A stretch of 64,000 bases of DNA from Streptomyces sp. PKU-EA00015 (lineage in GTDB: Bacteria > Actinomycetota > Actinomycetes > Streptomycetales > Streptomycetaceae). Shown here piece by piece: positions 41,604-51,922 of this stretch. Within the stretch, counting starts at the first letter, position 1; the number at the start of each line of letters is the position of its first letter. The notes below the pieces were generated by a model. It saw only the letters and a program-made list of their open reading frames with translations, searched no databases and was not told the origin of the DNA. Location: assembly GCF_013387495.1 (NCBI RefSeq), contig NZ_JABZEE010000015.1, positions 1-64,000 of the forward strand, read 5' to 3'. The translations under genes and the position numbers were made by a program.

Positions 41604-42827
41604 ATGCCATCGGACACCGATGTCGTCATCTGCGAACCCCTGCGCACCCCGATAGGCCGGTTCGGCGGAGTCCTCGCCGCCCAGGAGCCCGCCGCCCTCG
41701 CCGCACACGTCATCGCCGAGGTCGTACGCCGCAGCGGCGTCGAGCCGCACCGCGTCGACGAGGTGATCCTCGGCCACGCCTACCCCACCGCAGAGGCCCC
41801 CGCCATCGGCCGGGTCGCCGCTCTCGATGCGGGCCTGCCGGACTCGGTGGGCGGCGTCCAGGTCGACCGGCGGTGCGGTTCCGGGCTCCAGGCCGTCCTC
41901 GACGCGGCCTTCCGGGTCCGTGCGGGCTTCAGCGACGTCGTCGTGGCGGGAGGCGTCGACGTGATGAGCGCCGCCCCCTACTACACCCACGAGGGCCGGT
42001 GGGGCATCGGCTCACCCGGCCTCCAGCTGCACGACTCCCTGGCCCGCGGCCGGGTCACCGCCGGCGGGCGGAACCACCCGGTGCCCGGCGGAATGATCGA
42101 GACCGCCGAGAACCTGCGGCGCGAGTACGGGATCAGCCGCGAGGACCAGGACGCCCTCGCCCTGCAATCGCAGCGGCGCGCCGCCCACGCCATGACCTCC
42201 GGACTCTTCGACGAGGAGATCGTCCCCGTCACCGTGCGCACCCGTAAGGGCGAGACCGTCGTCGCCGACGACGAGCACCCCCGCCCCGACACCACGGCGG
42301 AGCAACTGGCCAGGCTCCGGCCGGTGATGAGCGCGACCGACCCCGAGGCCACGGTCACGGCGGGCAACGCCAGCGGCCAGAACGACGCGGCCGCGGCCTG
42401 CCTGGTGACCGGCCGGGCCACCGCCGAACGCCTCGGGCTCACCCCGCTCGTCCGGCTCGTGTCCTGCGCCGCCGTCGGAGTGCCCGCCGCGACCATGGGC
42501 ATCGCGCCCGTCACCGCCGCCCGCACGGCCCTGGAGCGGGCCGGGCTGACCCTCGCCGACCTGGACCTCGTCGAACTCAACGAGGCCTTCGCCGCCCAGG
42601 TCCTCGCCTGCACCCGGGCCCTCGGTCTGACAGCCGCCGACCACGAGCGGATCAACGTCAACGGCTCGGGCATCTCACTGGGGCACCCCGTGGGCGCGAC
42701 CGGTGCGCGCATCCTCGCCACGCTGACGCGGGAGATGCACCGCCGACAGGCCCGCTACGGCCTGGAGACCATGTGCATCGGCGGCGGCCAGGGACTCGCC
42801 GCCGTCTTCGAACGCGTGGGCGCCTGA
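41604..42827 (+). CDS. Thiolase (acetyl-CoA C-acyltransferase)
   Basis: A 407-residue degradative thiolase. The acylated Cys91 is in DRRCGSGLQAV, His361 in INVNGSGISLGHPVGATGAR and the acid/base Cys391 in ETMCIGGGQGLA, all intact. Length and the NEAF motif (VELNEAFAAQVLA) are normal. It would cleave a 3-oxoacyl-CoA to acetyl-CoA plus a shortened acyl-CoA, or succinyl-CoA if the substrate is a dicarboxylate. Starts a plus-strand block that continues with transporter, hydratase and flavoenzyme; a palindrome follows its stop. Confidence 0.94.
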   Translation: MPSDTDVVICEPLRTPIGRFGGVLAAQEPAALAAHVIAEVVRRSGVEPHRVDEVILGHAYPTAEAPAIGRVAALDAGLPDSVGGVQVDRRCGSGLQAVLDAAFRVRAGFSDVVVAGGVDVMSAAPYYTHEGRWGIGSPGLQLHDSLARGRVTAGGRNHPVPGGMIETAENLRREYGISREDQDALALQSQRRAAHAMTSGLFDEEIVPVTVRTRKGETVVADDEHPRPDTTAEQLARLRPVMSATDPEATVTAGNASGQNDAAAACLVTGRATAERLGLTPLVRLVSCAAVGVPAATMGIAPVTAARTALERAGLTLADLDLVELNEAFAAQVLACTRALGLTAADHERINVNGSGISLGHPVGATGARILATLTREMHRRQARYGLETMCIGGGQGLAAVFERVGA

Positions 42828-42843
42828 ACCCTGATGCCGGTCC

Positions 42844-42871
42844 TTCGGGCGTCCGCATGCGGACGCCCGAA
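42844..42871 (+). terminator. 28-bp perfect palindrome after thiolase
   Basis: Fourteen-base arms TTCGGGCGTCCGCA and complement with no spacer, 17 bases beyond the stop. A hairpin terminator or attenuator between thiolase and the transporter is likely. Confidence 0.65.
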
Positions 42872-42931
42872 CCCGGATGCCCTGTCTCGGCCCGCCCGAA
42901 TCGATACGCAAACCGTCTTGCTGCATCCGTT

Positions 42932-42945
42932 ATTCGGTATTGGAC
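42932..42945. promoter_or_regulatory. Candidate LysR site, copy 3
   Basis: ATTCGGTATTGGAC, the exact complement of the sequence at 40535. It lies 85 bases above the transporter start, as would an activator site for the second plus-strand transcript. Confidence 0.55.
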
Positions 42946-43029
42946 CGCTCTCGATGACGGCTGCCACTGTTACCGCCGTCACGCGCACCCACCCCTCGCC
43001 CCGTCCCCCAGCTGCCCATGGGAGCCGAC

Positions 43030-44340
43030 ATGAGCGCAACCGCACGACGAGCCGGAATCGGAGCCTTCATCGGCTCGACGATCGAATGGTTCGACTTCTA
43101 CATCTACGGCACCGCCTCCGCCCTGGTGTTCGACAAAGTCTTCTTCCCCGAACTCGAAGGCGCGATCGGGACTCTCGTCGCCTTCGCCACCTTCTGGGTC
43201 GGCTTCCTCGCCCGACCCATCGGAGGCATCGTCTTCGGCCACTACGGCGACCGCCTCGGCCGCAAGAAGACCCTCGTCATCACGCTCTTGATGATGGGCA
43301 TCTCTACCACGGCCATCGGTCTGCTCCCCGGCTACGCCTCGATCGGCGTCGCCGCGCCCATCCTGCTGGTCCTCATCCGGATGATCCAGGGCATCGGCCT
43401 CGGCGGTGAGTGGGGCGGCTCCGTACTGATCGCCTCCGAGCACGCACCCAAGGGGAAGTCCGTGCTGTACGGGGCGTTCGCCCAGCAGGGCTCCCCGGTC
43501 GGCAACACGCTCAGCACCCTCAGCTTCCTCGCCATCAGCCAACTGCCGGACGAGGCCTTCGTGTCGTGGGGCTGGCGGGTGCCGTTCCTCGCCTCGGCCG
43601 CGCTCGTCGTCGTCGGCCTCTTCGTCCGCATGAAGGTCGCCGAGTCGCCGGCCATGGCGCACCTCATCGAGAAGCGCGAGGTCGCCAAGGTCCCGCTCAC
43701 CGAGGTCCTGCGCACCCAGCCCGCGCTGATCGCCCTCGGCATCGGCGCCTGCACCATCGGTCTCTCGGCCACCTACTTCAAGTCGACCTTCGCTCTCTCC
43801 TGGGCCACGACAAGCCTCGCCTTCGACCGCAGTTCCTTCCTGACGATCCTCCTGGTCGCCAACATCACCCAGGTCGTCGTCCAGCCGTTCGGCGCCGTCC
43901 TCGCCACCCGGATGAAGAGCTGGTCACGGACCGTGAGTCTGATGCTGCTCCCGGAGCTCGTGCTGATGCCGGTGATGTTCCTGCTGATCGCCACCGAGAA
44001 CTACGGTCTCGCCATGGCGGGCGTCGCCGTCGCCACCGTCCCGCACTGCCTGTACTACGCCGCCCTGGCCGGCATGCTCGCCAGCCGTTTCCCGGCGCAC
44101 CTGCGCTACACCGGCATCTCCCTCTGCTACCAGCTGTGCGGCACCCTGCTCGGCGGCACGACCCCCATCGTCGGTCAGTTCCTGCTCAACCGGACCGGCT
44201 CGATCACCGCCGTCATCGCGTACGCCGTCTTCCAGGTCGCCCTCACGCTCGGCTGCATGCTCCTGCTGCTGCGACGGCCCAACCACGACGAGCAGTCCGC
44301 CGCTCCCCGTTCCGCCGCGGCGGACGCGGTCCCGGCCTGA
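43030..44340 (+). CDS. MHS-family MFS transporter
   Basis: A 436-residue, 12-span importer of the metabolite:H+ symporter family. ARRAGIGAFIGSTIEWFDFY is the family's N-terminal mark, FGHYGDRLGRKKTLV is the loop 2-3 motif, and GLGGEWGGSVLIASEHAP is the next MHS signature. Family members carry dicarboxylates, shikimate, betaine and aromatic acids. ATG 43030 has GGGAG or GGAG just upstream. In this cluster it is the obvious uptake system for the acid activated by the CoA-transferase. Confidence 0.93.
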   Translation: MSATARRAGIGAFIGSTIEWFDFYIYGTASALVFDKVFFPELEGAIGTLVAFATFWVGFLARPIGGIVFGHYGDRLGRKKTLVITLLMMGISTTAIGLLPGYASIGVAAPILLVLIRMIQGIGLGGEWGGSVLIASEHAPKGKSVLYGAFAQQGSPVGNTLSTLSFLAISQLPDEAFVSWGWRVPFLASAALVVVGLFVRMKVAESPAMAHLIEKREVAKVPLTEVLRTQPALIALGIGACTIGLSATYFKSTFALSWATTSLAFDRSSFLTILLVANITQVVVQPFGAVLATRMKSWSRTVSLMLLPELVLMPVMFLLIATENYGLAMAGVAVATVPHCLYYAALAGMLASRFPAHLRYTGISLCYQLCGTLLGGTTPIVGQFLLNRTGSITAVIAYAVFQVALTLGCMLLLLRRPNHDEQSAAPRSAAADAVPA

Positions 44341-44362
44341 CCGCCGCGCCGACCGGCCGCCG

Positions 44363-44400
44363 ACGACACCGAACCGGAACAACGACACCGAACCGGAACA
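44363..44400 (+). repeat. 19-bp tandem duplication carrying the ribosome site
   Basis: Two perfect copies of ACGACACCGAACCGGAACA end three bases before the ATG of the MaoC gene. Each copy carries a GGAAC ribosome-site-like element. Confidence 0.9.
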
Positions 44401-44403
44401 GAC

Positions 44404-45874
<1,471 letters not shown>

Positions 45875-45900
45875 CGTCGCCGGTGAGCGGTGAGCGCGCT

Positions 45901-45930
45901 GTGGTCAGCAGCCTCAAGCCTGCTGACCAC
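45901..45930 (+). terminator. Perfect hairpin ending the catabolic cluster
   Basis: GTGGTCAGCAG and CTGCTGACCAC (eleven-base arms, eight-base loop) 26 bases after the stop. Confidence 0.8.
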
Positions 45931-46073
45931 ACCAAGCGTCGTCGCACCCTGCGGCCGGGCGCCCGACACGGAGCGGCGAAGCCGCGCGGCCGGAGCCTGG
46001 CAGAGCCCGTCCGCCCCGAGCCCCCGCCACACCGCTGGACGAGGAACCGTTCGGCATGCGCTCGCCTCAGCGA

Positions 46074-46202
46074 TCAGGCCCTGCGGTAGAGGGTGGTGAG
46101 CAGTTCCATCGCGGCCTGGGTGGCGGGATGCGGATCCTCCCGCCACCAGGCGAGCCGTACGGCGATGGGTTCGACGTCGCGGACGGGACGGTAGACGACG
46201 CC
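46074..46202 (-). pseudogene. C-terminal remnant of a LysR regulator
   Basis: About 42 codons read GVVYRPVRDVEPIAVRLAWW then REDPHPATQAAMELLTTLYR and stop. This is the usual end of an LTTR effector domain. The rest of the gene is not readable upstream. It is head to head with an EamA remnant, a common ancestral arrangement. Confidence 0.65.
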
Positions 46203-46211
46203 GGGTTGGCT

Positions 46212-46352
46212 TTCTGGCTCTTCATGAGCGTCAATCCTGTCCCGGCCGCGCTGACCGGATGGATCGGGCTGGGACAGAGCCTGGGGTGGACCGAGTGGGC
46301 CGCCGTCGGAGCCGTCGTCACCGCCAACTCGCTCAGCATCTTCACGTCGCGC
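46212..46352 (+). pseudogene. C-terminal remnant of an EamA/DMT transporter
   Basis: The plus frame reads FWLFMSVNPVPAALTGWIGL then GQSLGWTEWAAVGAVVTANS and FTSR. This is the last two membrane spans of an RhtA/EamA exporter. The sequence before and after does not continue the family, and the stretch 46353-46600 is not recognised. Confidence 0.65.
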
Positions 46353-46623
46353 ACTGACCGCTGCGCGCGCGGTGAGCGGTTCCGCGAGCCCGTATGCAGC
46401 ACCTCGCAGCCGAGATCGGCGGTCAGTGCCGTGGCGGTCCTGCCGTTGCGCGGAGGCAAGTGGGACACTCCAAGCGCTCCCCATGGAATGGCGGGCGAGA
46501 GCCTCTGCGGTCGAGGCTGTCCCGGGCGGAGCATGCTCGCCGCCCTTGCCGAGGCCGGCCCCATGGGCGGCGTTTCGGTATGTGATGGCGGGCAAGGGAT
46601 CCTCGAGCCCTTGGGAGGGACTT

Positions 46624-46959
46624 GTGGCAGACGTATGGGTGCTTCACCGCACCCCGGCCCCGGCCACGGACACGTCGGCGGCCTCCTCCGTTCTCGTGCG
46701 GGCCGACACGATCAGCCTGCTGCGCGCGAACGAGTACAGCGTCAAGGCCGGACAACACGGCGCGACGACCGTGGTGCTGGCCGACTCCGTGGACGGGGAC
46801 GACGCGCTCCCGCTCGACTTCCACATCGAACTCGTCGCCGCCGTCGCCCGGGCGCGACGGGCAGCGCGGAACGGCGACGAGGACCAGGTCGTCATCGCCG
46901 AACTCAGCCGGACCGGCGGATGGGAGTGGAACGTACACCCGCTGGCCGAGCTGCGCTGA
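46624..46959 (+). CDS. Hypothetical protein
   Basis: A 111-residue frame from GTG 46624 with GGAGG five bases upstream. It contains a DTISLLRANEYSVKAGQHGA segment, then VVLADSVDGDDALPLDFHIE and a charged helix, ending GGWEWNVHPLAELR. Composition is normal for the organism. I do not recognise a family. Confidence 0.55.
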   Translation: MADVWVLHRTPAPATDTSAASSVLVRADTISLLRANEYSVKAGQHGATTVVLADSVDGDDALPLDFHIELVAAVARARRAARNGDEDQVVIAELSRTGGWEWNVHPLAELR

Positions 46960-47063
46960 AGGCGTTGCGGCCGTCGGCACGAGGCACGCGTTGACCATGC
47001 GGAGCAGGGGCTCGGGCGTCTTGCCAGCGGGTCAGTGGGGAGCACCGGAGCGGAGGAGCACGC

Positions 47064-47162
47064 TGACCCGGCGGCCGGAGGCACGCTCGTGACCCGGATC
47101 TCCGAGGTCAGCAGTTCGACGATGGCGAGTCCCCGGCCGTGCTCGTCGGGGTCGCCGGCATG
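47064..47162 (-). pseudogene. Remnant of an RsbW-type ATP-binding protein
   Basis: DEHGRGLAIVELLTSEIRVT followed by SVPPAAG is the G2 box and last strand of HATPase_c anti-sigma-type proteins common in Streptomyces. The rest of the domain is absent. The remaining gap 46960-47292 shows nothing else. Confidence 0.5.
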
Positions 47163-47292
47163 GGGGCGCCGCGACGGGTGGCAACCGGCTGCTGGTGCGT
47201 GGAGCGATCTCCGTCGTGGTTTCCCAGGTCGGGTGGTGGGGGCTGTGGGGATCGGATTCCTCAACAGCCAGGCCTGAGCGGCACCCAGGGTT

Positions 47293-48096
47293 TCACGCCG
47301 CGGTGAGACCGCCGTCCACCACCAGGCTCTGGCCGGTGATGTAGGAGGCCCGATCGGAGAGCAGGAAGGTGACGGCCTCTGCCACCTCCCAGGCGGTGCC
47401 CTGACGACCGAGCGGAATGCGGGCGAAGGAGGAGGCCCGGGAGGTACGGTTCGCCGATGCGTGGCGGCCCATGGGGGTGTCGATGAGGCCGGGGACGACC
47501 ATGTTGGCGCGGATGCCTCGTGCCGCTCCCTCCCTCGCCACATGGCGGGTCAGCCCGAAGAGGCCGGCCTTGGAGGTGTCGTAGGCGGGAGAACCGGTCG
47601 CGGCCCGCAGTCCGGCGACCGACCCGATGAAGACGACGGCACCTTCAGCAGCCATGGACGGAAGGCCGTGTTTGACGGCCAGGAAGGGCGCACGCAGATT
47701 CAGGCTGAGAACGTCGTCCCATTCCTCGGGTGACGAGCCCGCCAGTCCGGTGCCGAGGCCGATGCCCACGTTGACCACCAGTGCGTCCAGCCCGCCCAGC
47801 CTGCTGACCGTCTCAGCGACCATGGCGGCCGACTGTTCTGCGTCCGTGGCATCGGCGACCACGGGAAAACCCAGGGCACCTTCGGCGGTGACCAGGTCGG
47901 CGGTCACGGCGGCGGCCGGGCCGGCGACGTCGGCACAGGCCACGTCCGCACCTTCGCGGGCAGCGAGAACGGCTATCGCCCGGCCATTGCCGACAGGCGT
48001 CTGCGGGGCGGCGTCGGGACGGGTGCCCGCGCCGACCACCAGAACCCTGCGGCCTGCCAGCCGACGGGCGGCGCGGTCCGGTTCCGCCTCACTCAT
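47293..48096 (-). CDS. SDR family oxidoreductase
   Basis: A 267-residue classical short-chain dehydrogenase. The cofactor loop is VLVVGAGTRPDAAPQTPVGN with a 9-residue insertion between the glycines, catalytic Ser in VVFIGSVAGLRA, and YDTSK (Tyr, Lys). The end SLVVDGGLTAA is normal. ATG 48096 overlaps the preceding gene by eight bases, so it is coupled to the carboxymuconolactone decarboxylase-like gene. Third gene of the operon that starts with a substrate-binding lipoprotein. Confidence 0.88.
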   Translation of the reverse strand: MSEAEPDRAARRLAGRRVLVVGAGTRPDAAPQTPVGNGRAIAVLAAREGADVACADVAGPAAAVTADLVTAEGALGFPVVADATDAEQSAAMVAETVSRLGGLDALVVNVGIGLGTGLAGSSPEEWDDVLSLNLRAPFLAVKHGLPSMAAEGAVVFIGSVAGLRAATGSPAYDTSKAGLFGLTRHVAREGAARGIRANMVVPGLIDTPMGRHASANRTSRASSFARIPLGRQGTAWEVAEAVTFLLSDRASYITGQSLVVDGGLTAA

Positions 48097-48697
48097 CGTC
48101 AGCCTTCCCTTCCACGAGGCCTGCGCTGTCAAAGCCCGGATCCAGCTGCACACCGACGGAGTTCAGGAAGAATCCCACCATGTGGTACTGACCCACGAGC
48201 ATGGTGATCTCGATCATTTCCGCGTCGTCGAAGTGCTCGGTCAGGACTTCCCACGTGGCGTCGCGAAGCCGCGCATCGCGATTCAGCTCGTCTGCGGCCC
48301 GGATGAGGTTCCTTTCGAGGGTGGTCCACCCGTCGGCCTCCGGGCCCCGGACGATGCGGTCGATGTCCGTGTCGGTGAAGCCCGACGCCTTGGCCAGGGG
48401 GACATGGCGTCCCCACTCGTACGGAGCGCCGGTGTTGTACGAGGTGCGCAGGATCAGCAGTTCACGGAACCTTCCGGGGAGTCGGCCCCGGCGGAGCAGC
48501 TGACCTCCGAAGGGCATGAACTGCTCGTAGAGCTCGGGATGACGCACCAGAGTGGTGAAGATGTTCGGAACCCGGCCCCCCGGATCCCGCGGGACGGCAG
48601 CCAGCAGGTGACGGGTCCGCGTGTCCCAGTCGTCCTCGGGCAGGGGTACGACTCGCGGGAGGGCGTGGTCGTGCCGTACAGGGTGTTGCTCCGGCAT
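48089..48697 (-). CDS. Carboxymuconolactone decarboxylase-family protein
   Basis: A 202-residue all-helical protein of the CMD/AhpD superfamily. FTTLVRHPELYEQFMPFGGQ, then RFRELLILRTSYNTGAPYEW GRH, are conserved; the usual Cys-x-x-Cys of AhpD is absent (TGAPYEWGRH), so it is likely not a peroxidase. Similar proteins of Streptomyces sit with dehydrogenases in aromatic or terpenoid catabolism. Middle gene of the operon. ATG 48697. Confidence 0.85.
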   Translation of the reverse strand: MPEQHPVRHDHALPRVVPLPEDDWDTRTRHLLAAVPRDPGGRVPNIFTTLVRHPELYEQFMPFGGQLLRRGRLPGRFRELLILRTSYNTGAPYEWGRHVPLAKASGFTDTDIDRIVRGPEADGWTTLERNLIRAADELNRDARLRDATWEVLTEHFDDAEMIEITMLVGQYHMVGFFLNSVGVQLDPGFDSAGLVEGKADDE

Positions 48698-48853
48698 GGA
48701 GTCTCCAAGGCGAGGTGCCCACACGGAACACCACGGCGACGGGTGAAACGTCGCGGTGGTGTGGGCGTGTGGTGCGGACGGGAATGGCAGGCCGCGTGGG
48801 ACCGGAAGGGCCGGCCGGTGTGCGCGAAGCCGTCCCTCCCGGCCGGCCGGACG

Positions 48854-50134
48854 TCAGCCGGTGACGGGGCCGAACTTCTTCCGGGTGTCGAGGGGTTCCC
48901 CGAACAGGACCCATCGCTCCCCTTGAAAGCGCATGAGTTGCATCGTCTCGATGGGGAACCGGTCCTGGGAGCCGGTGATCAGAGTGACACCGGGGAGCAG
49001 CATGCCCACCTCGACGGCCTCGAGCTTCTGGAGGGAGTCCCTCAGTCCCTCTCTCGTCGGGCACTCCATGGCGTCGAGTGCCTTGTGCAGGCTCGAGGCC
49101 ACGGCCCAGCCGTAGGCGTTGAACTGGATCGAGGGATCGCTGTCCGGGGCGTACTTCTTCATCGCCGCACGGTAGGTCTGCATCTCCGCGTCGTCCGCCC
49201 ACTGGGGGTCGGCGGGATCCTTGAAGTAGGTGGCGGAGACCACGCCTTGCACGTTCCTGAAGCCGACGGGCTTGAGCACGCTCGTCGACGCCGAGACGCT
49301 GTTGACGATGTGCAGCGGGTTCCACTTGGGGTTCTTCGCATCCGCGGCCAGAGCCTGGCTGCCGAACTTGGGCGTGGTGACGTTCAGCAGCACATCCGCC
49401 TCGGAGCGGGCGAGGCTGGTTATTTGGGCCGAGACGGACGGGTCGGTGACCTCGTAGCTCTCCTCGGCGACCACCTTGACGCCGCTGCCCTTGACGGCCT
49501 GCTTGAAGCCGCCGAGCAGGTCCTTGCCGAAGTCGTCGTTCTGGAAGAGGACGGCCACCTTTGCCTTCGGCCTCTCCTTCTTGAGGTAGTCGGCGTACAT
49601 CCGTGACTCGGCCACATAGTTGGGCTGCCATCCCATGGTCCACGGGTGCTGGGTGTCCGTACCCCACAGGGAGGCGCCGGTGGCCACGAACGGCTGCGGC
49701 ACCTTCTGCTGATTGAGGTAGTCCCTCACGGCCGAGGTGGAGGGCGTTCCCAGTGTCTGGAACACTGCGAAGACCTTCTCCCGCTCCACCAGTCGTCGGG
49801 CTTCCTCCACTGCCTTCGGCGGCTGGTATCCGTCGTCACGGACGACGAACCCGACCTTGCGGCCGCCGATTCCGCCCTTCTCGGCATTGACGTACTGGAA
49901 GTAGGCGCTGACACCCTTGCTGATGGTGCCGTAGGCGGAAGCCGGTCCGGACATCGGGTAGATGCCGCCGAGCTTGATGCTCTTGTCCGTGATACCCGTG
50001 GTCTGCTGGCCCTTGCAGGCGCCGTCGGCCGAGGCGGCGGCATCCTCCTGTCCCCGTTGACTTGAGCAGGCGGTGGCGGTGAGCAGGGCGGCGATGCCCG
50101 CGGTGGCTGCCCGCACGGCGATGGTGTGGCGCAT
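48854..50134 (-). CDS. Branched-chain amino acid-type substrate-binding lipoprotein
   Basis: A 426-residue class I periplasmic binding protein (LivJ/HAAT type). The signal peptide ends in TATAC-S, so a lipoprotein is expected. The mature part has IKLGGIYPMSGPASAYGTIS, YVNAEKGGIGGRKVGFVVRD and VFAVFQTLGTPSTSAV, the standard ligand-binding segments. No LivHMFG permease or ATPase genes lie in the window, which is unusual. ATG 50134 is favoured because AAAGGG lies nine bases before it; ATG 50143 has too short a spacing. First gene of an operon with CMD and SDR genes, divergent from PucR. Confidence 0.9.
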   Translation of the reverse strand: MRHTIAVRAATAGIAALLTATACSSQRGQEDAAASADGACKGQQTTGITDKSIKLGGIYPMSGPASAYGTISKGVSAYFQYVNAEKGGIGGRKVGFVVRDDGYQPPKAVEEARRLVEREKVFAVFQTLGTPSTSAVRDYLNQQKVPQPFVATGASLWGTDTQHPWTMGWQPNYVAESRMYADYLKKERPKAKVAVLFQNDDFGKDLLGGFKQAVKGSGVKVVAEESYEVTDPSVSAQITSLARSEADVLLNVTTPKFGSQALAADAKNPKWNPLHIVNSVSASTSVLKPVGFRNVQGVVSATYFKDPADPQWADDAEMQTYRAAMKKYAPDSDPSIQFNAYGWAVASSLHKALDAMECPTREGLRDSLQKLEAVEVGMLLPGVTLITGSQDRFPIETMQLMRFQGERWVLFGEPLDTRKKFGPVTG

Positions 50135-50492
50135 CCGGATCATCCCTTTCCGGTGGTGGGCGGTGCGGTGAGGGGCTGGAGGTCGGGCTGCTGGGGAACC
50201 GGGCGGCTCCGCGGGGGAAGCGGGGTCCCGTCGGCGGCGGGTGTGACGGAGCCGCTCCTTACGCCGCAGGGCCTCCTGTCGGGCGCGCCGTCAGCCTCGA
50301 GCATGGGCACCGCCTTTCAGCAGGGTCTCCGGGAGGTGGGCGAGCGCCACAGTAGGAGGGCCCCGGCTGTGCGGGCATTGGGTGTGAGCACTCAACTTCG
50401 CGGTCGCCGCCCTGTGCGACGCGCACAATCCGACGTGAAGAACCGGCCCCCATCCTGTTGACGGGTCACGATTCGGCGTCGACGATCCCGCC
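50135..50492. other. Intergenic region between divergent SBP operon and pucR-type gene
   Basis: 358 bases that must contain two promoters. It contains no evident palindrome longer than six bases. No gene recognised. Confidence 0.5.
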
Positions 50493-51803
50493 ATGCGTCC
50501 CGCCATGCGTCCCGCGATCGTTCCGAGTGTGCCTCCCCTGACCGAGCAACTGCGCCGCGAGCGGCTGCGGATCCTGTGCGCCGTGAAGGCGCGCGTGGAG
50601 CAGGTGACGGAGTACGCGCTTGCAGTGATGCGTGCCGAGATCCCCGCCTACGCGGCGCAGGACGAGCACTTTTTCGAGGACGTGCGTCACCAGGTGCTCT
50701 CGCACTACCGGGTCCAGCTGGCGCTGCTGGCGGGTGAGCGGAGCTTCGCCTCCGAGGAACTCGCCTTCAGTCGCGCGGCGGCGATGCGCAGGGCCCGCGA
50801 GGGGTTCGCGCTGGAGGACTACATCAGCGCGTTCCGGGTCGGCCGGCAGGTCTTCTGGGAGGCCCTGCGCGACTGCGCGGGCTCGTCGGCCGCCGGGCAG
50901 GATGCCGTGCTCACCCTGGTCGCCCCGTTGATGCGGTACATGGACTTCGCCGGCACCCAGGCAGCACAGGCCTACCTGGAGTTCCAGCAGCACGTCGTGG
51001 CCGACGCGGACCGCGAGCGCAGGGACCTGCTCGAGCAACTGCTCGCGGGCCACATGCCGACCCGGGGGCCTCTCCTGGCCGCGGCACAGGCCTACGGCAT
51101 CGGCGCGCACGTGCCGATGATGGTGGTCGTGGCGGTCGGCGCCGACGGCGCCCGGCACGGGGGAGGGGATACGGCGGCCGAGAGCGCGTACATCACCAGC
51201 GCGGCGATCTCCGCCGCCGGCCTGCGGGCTTCCAGAGTCCTGCTGGTCGTGCGGCACGGCGAGGTCGTGGCCGTGCCGGTGCTGCGTACAGGCACCGAGC
51301 CGGACGAGATGTGCGCGCGCTTCGAAGAGGCGCAGCGGCACCTGGCCAGGAACGGGACGGTCCTGGCCATGGGGATCAGCACGGTGGCCAGGGGCGCGGC
51401 GGAGCTGCCGAGGGCCTATCAGGAGGCCAGGGCTGCCCTGGAGTTCGTACCCAGCGGGGGAGGGGTGGCGGCGCTGCCGCGGCTGTCTCCGTTCCAGTAC
51501 CTCGCCCTGCGCGCGGACGACATCGCCCGTCAGCTGGTCGACCCCCGGATCAGCGCCATGCTTGATGACGACGTCCGGCGCGGGGGTGCGCTCGCGGCCA
51601 CGATACGGGCGTTCGCCGAGGCGGATCTGAACCTGCGGCTGGCGGCGGAGCGGCTGCAGGTGCACCACAACACGGCGCACTACCGGTTGCGCCGCATCGA
51701 GGAACGGACCGGGCGCAACGTGCGCCGGATCGCCGATCTGCTGGAACTGCTGGTCGCTCTCGCCCTGCGCGACGCGGCCGAGGAATCGGAGGACGTGCAG
51801 TGA
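50493..51803 (+). CDS. PucR family transcriptional regulator (CdaR type)
   Basis: A 436-residue regulator. A helical N-terminal domain (RsbRD-type) is followed by a GGDEF-like middle (PMMVVVAVGADG; MGISTVARGAAELPRAYQEA) and a C-terminal PucR helix-turn-helix: RAFAEADLNLRLAAERLQVH then HNTAHYRLRRIEERTG. It probably activates the divergent transport/catabolism operon in response to its substrate. ATG 50493 has no clear ribosome site (a direct repeat ATGCGTCCCGC occurs at the start), so 50505 is a possible start. Confidence 0.88.
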   Translation: MRPAMRPAIVPSVPPLTEQLRRERLRILCAVKARVEQVTEYALAVMRAEIPAYAAQDEHFFEDVRHQVLSHYRVQLALLAGERSFASEELAFSRAAAMRRAREGFALEDYISAFRVGRQVFWEALRDCAGSSAAGQDAVLTLVAPLMRYMDFAGTQAAQAYLEFQQHVVADADRERRDLLEQLLAGHMPTRGPLLAAAQAYGIGAHVPMMVVVAVGADGARHGGGDTAAESAYITSAAISAAGLRASRVLLVVRHGEVVAVPVLRTGTEPDEMCARFEEAQRHLARNGTVLAMGISTVARGAAELPRAYQEARAALEFVPSGGGVAALPRLSPFQYLALRADDIARQLVDPRISAMLDDDVRRGGALAATIRAFAEADLNLRLAAERLQVHHNTAHYRLRRIEERTGRNVRRIADLLELLVALALRDAAEESEDVQ

Positions 51804-51828
51804 GCCGGATCCGTCCGGGACGGATCTT

Positions 51829-51843
51829 CCGAACGGGGTTCGG
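51829..51843. promoter_or_regulatory. Candidate TetR operator, copy 1
   Basis: CCGAAC-GGG-GTTCGG, 80 bases above the TetR start. The same arms and spacing recur at 52674, after the regulator gene. Confidence 0.65.
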
Positions 51844-51922
51844 TTACCAGCGAGTAGGTGTAAGGTGAACCCAGAAGCTGGGCGCTGCTGGCTGCGGCGC
51901 CTCATGGTGTGGGGGTGCATCG

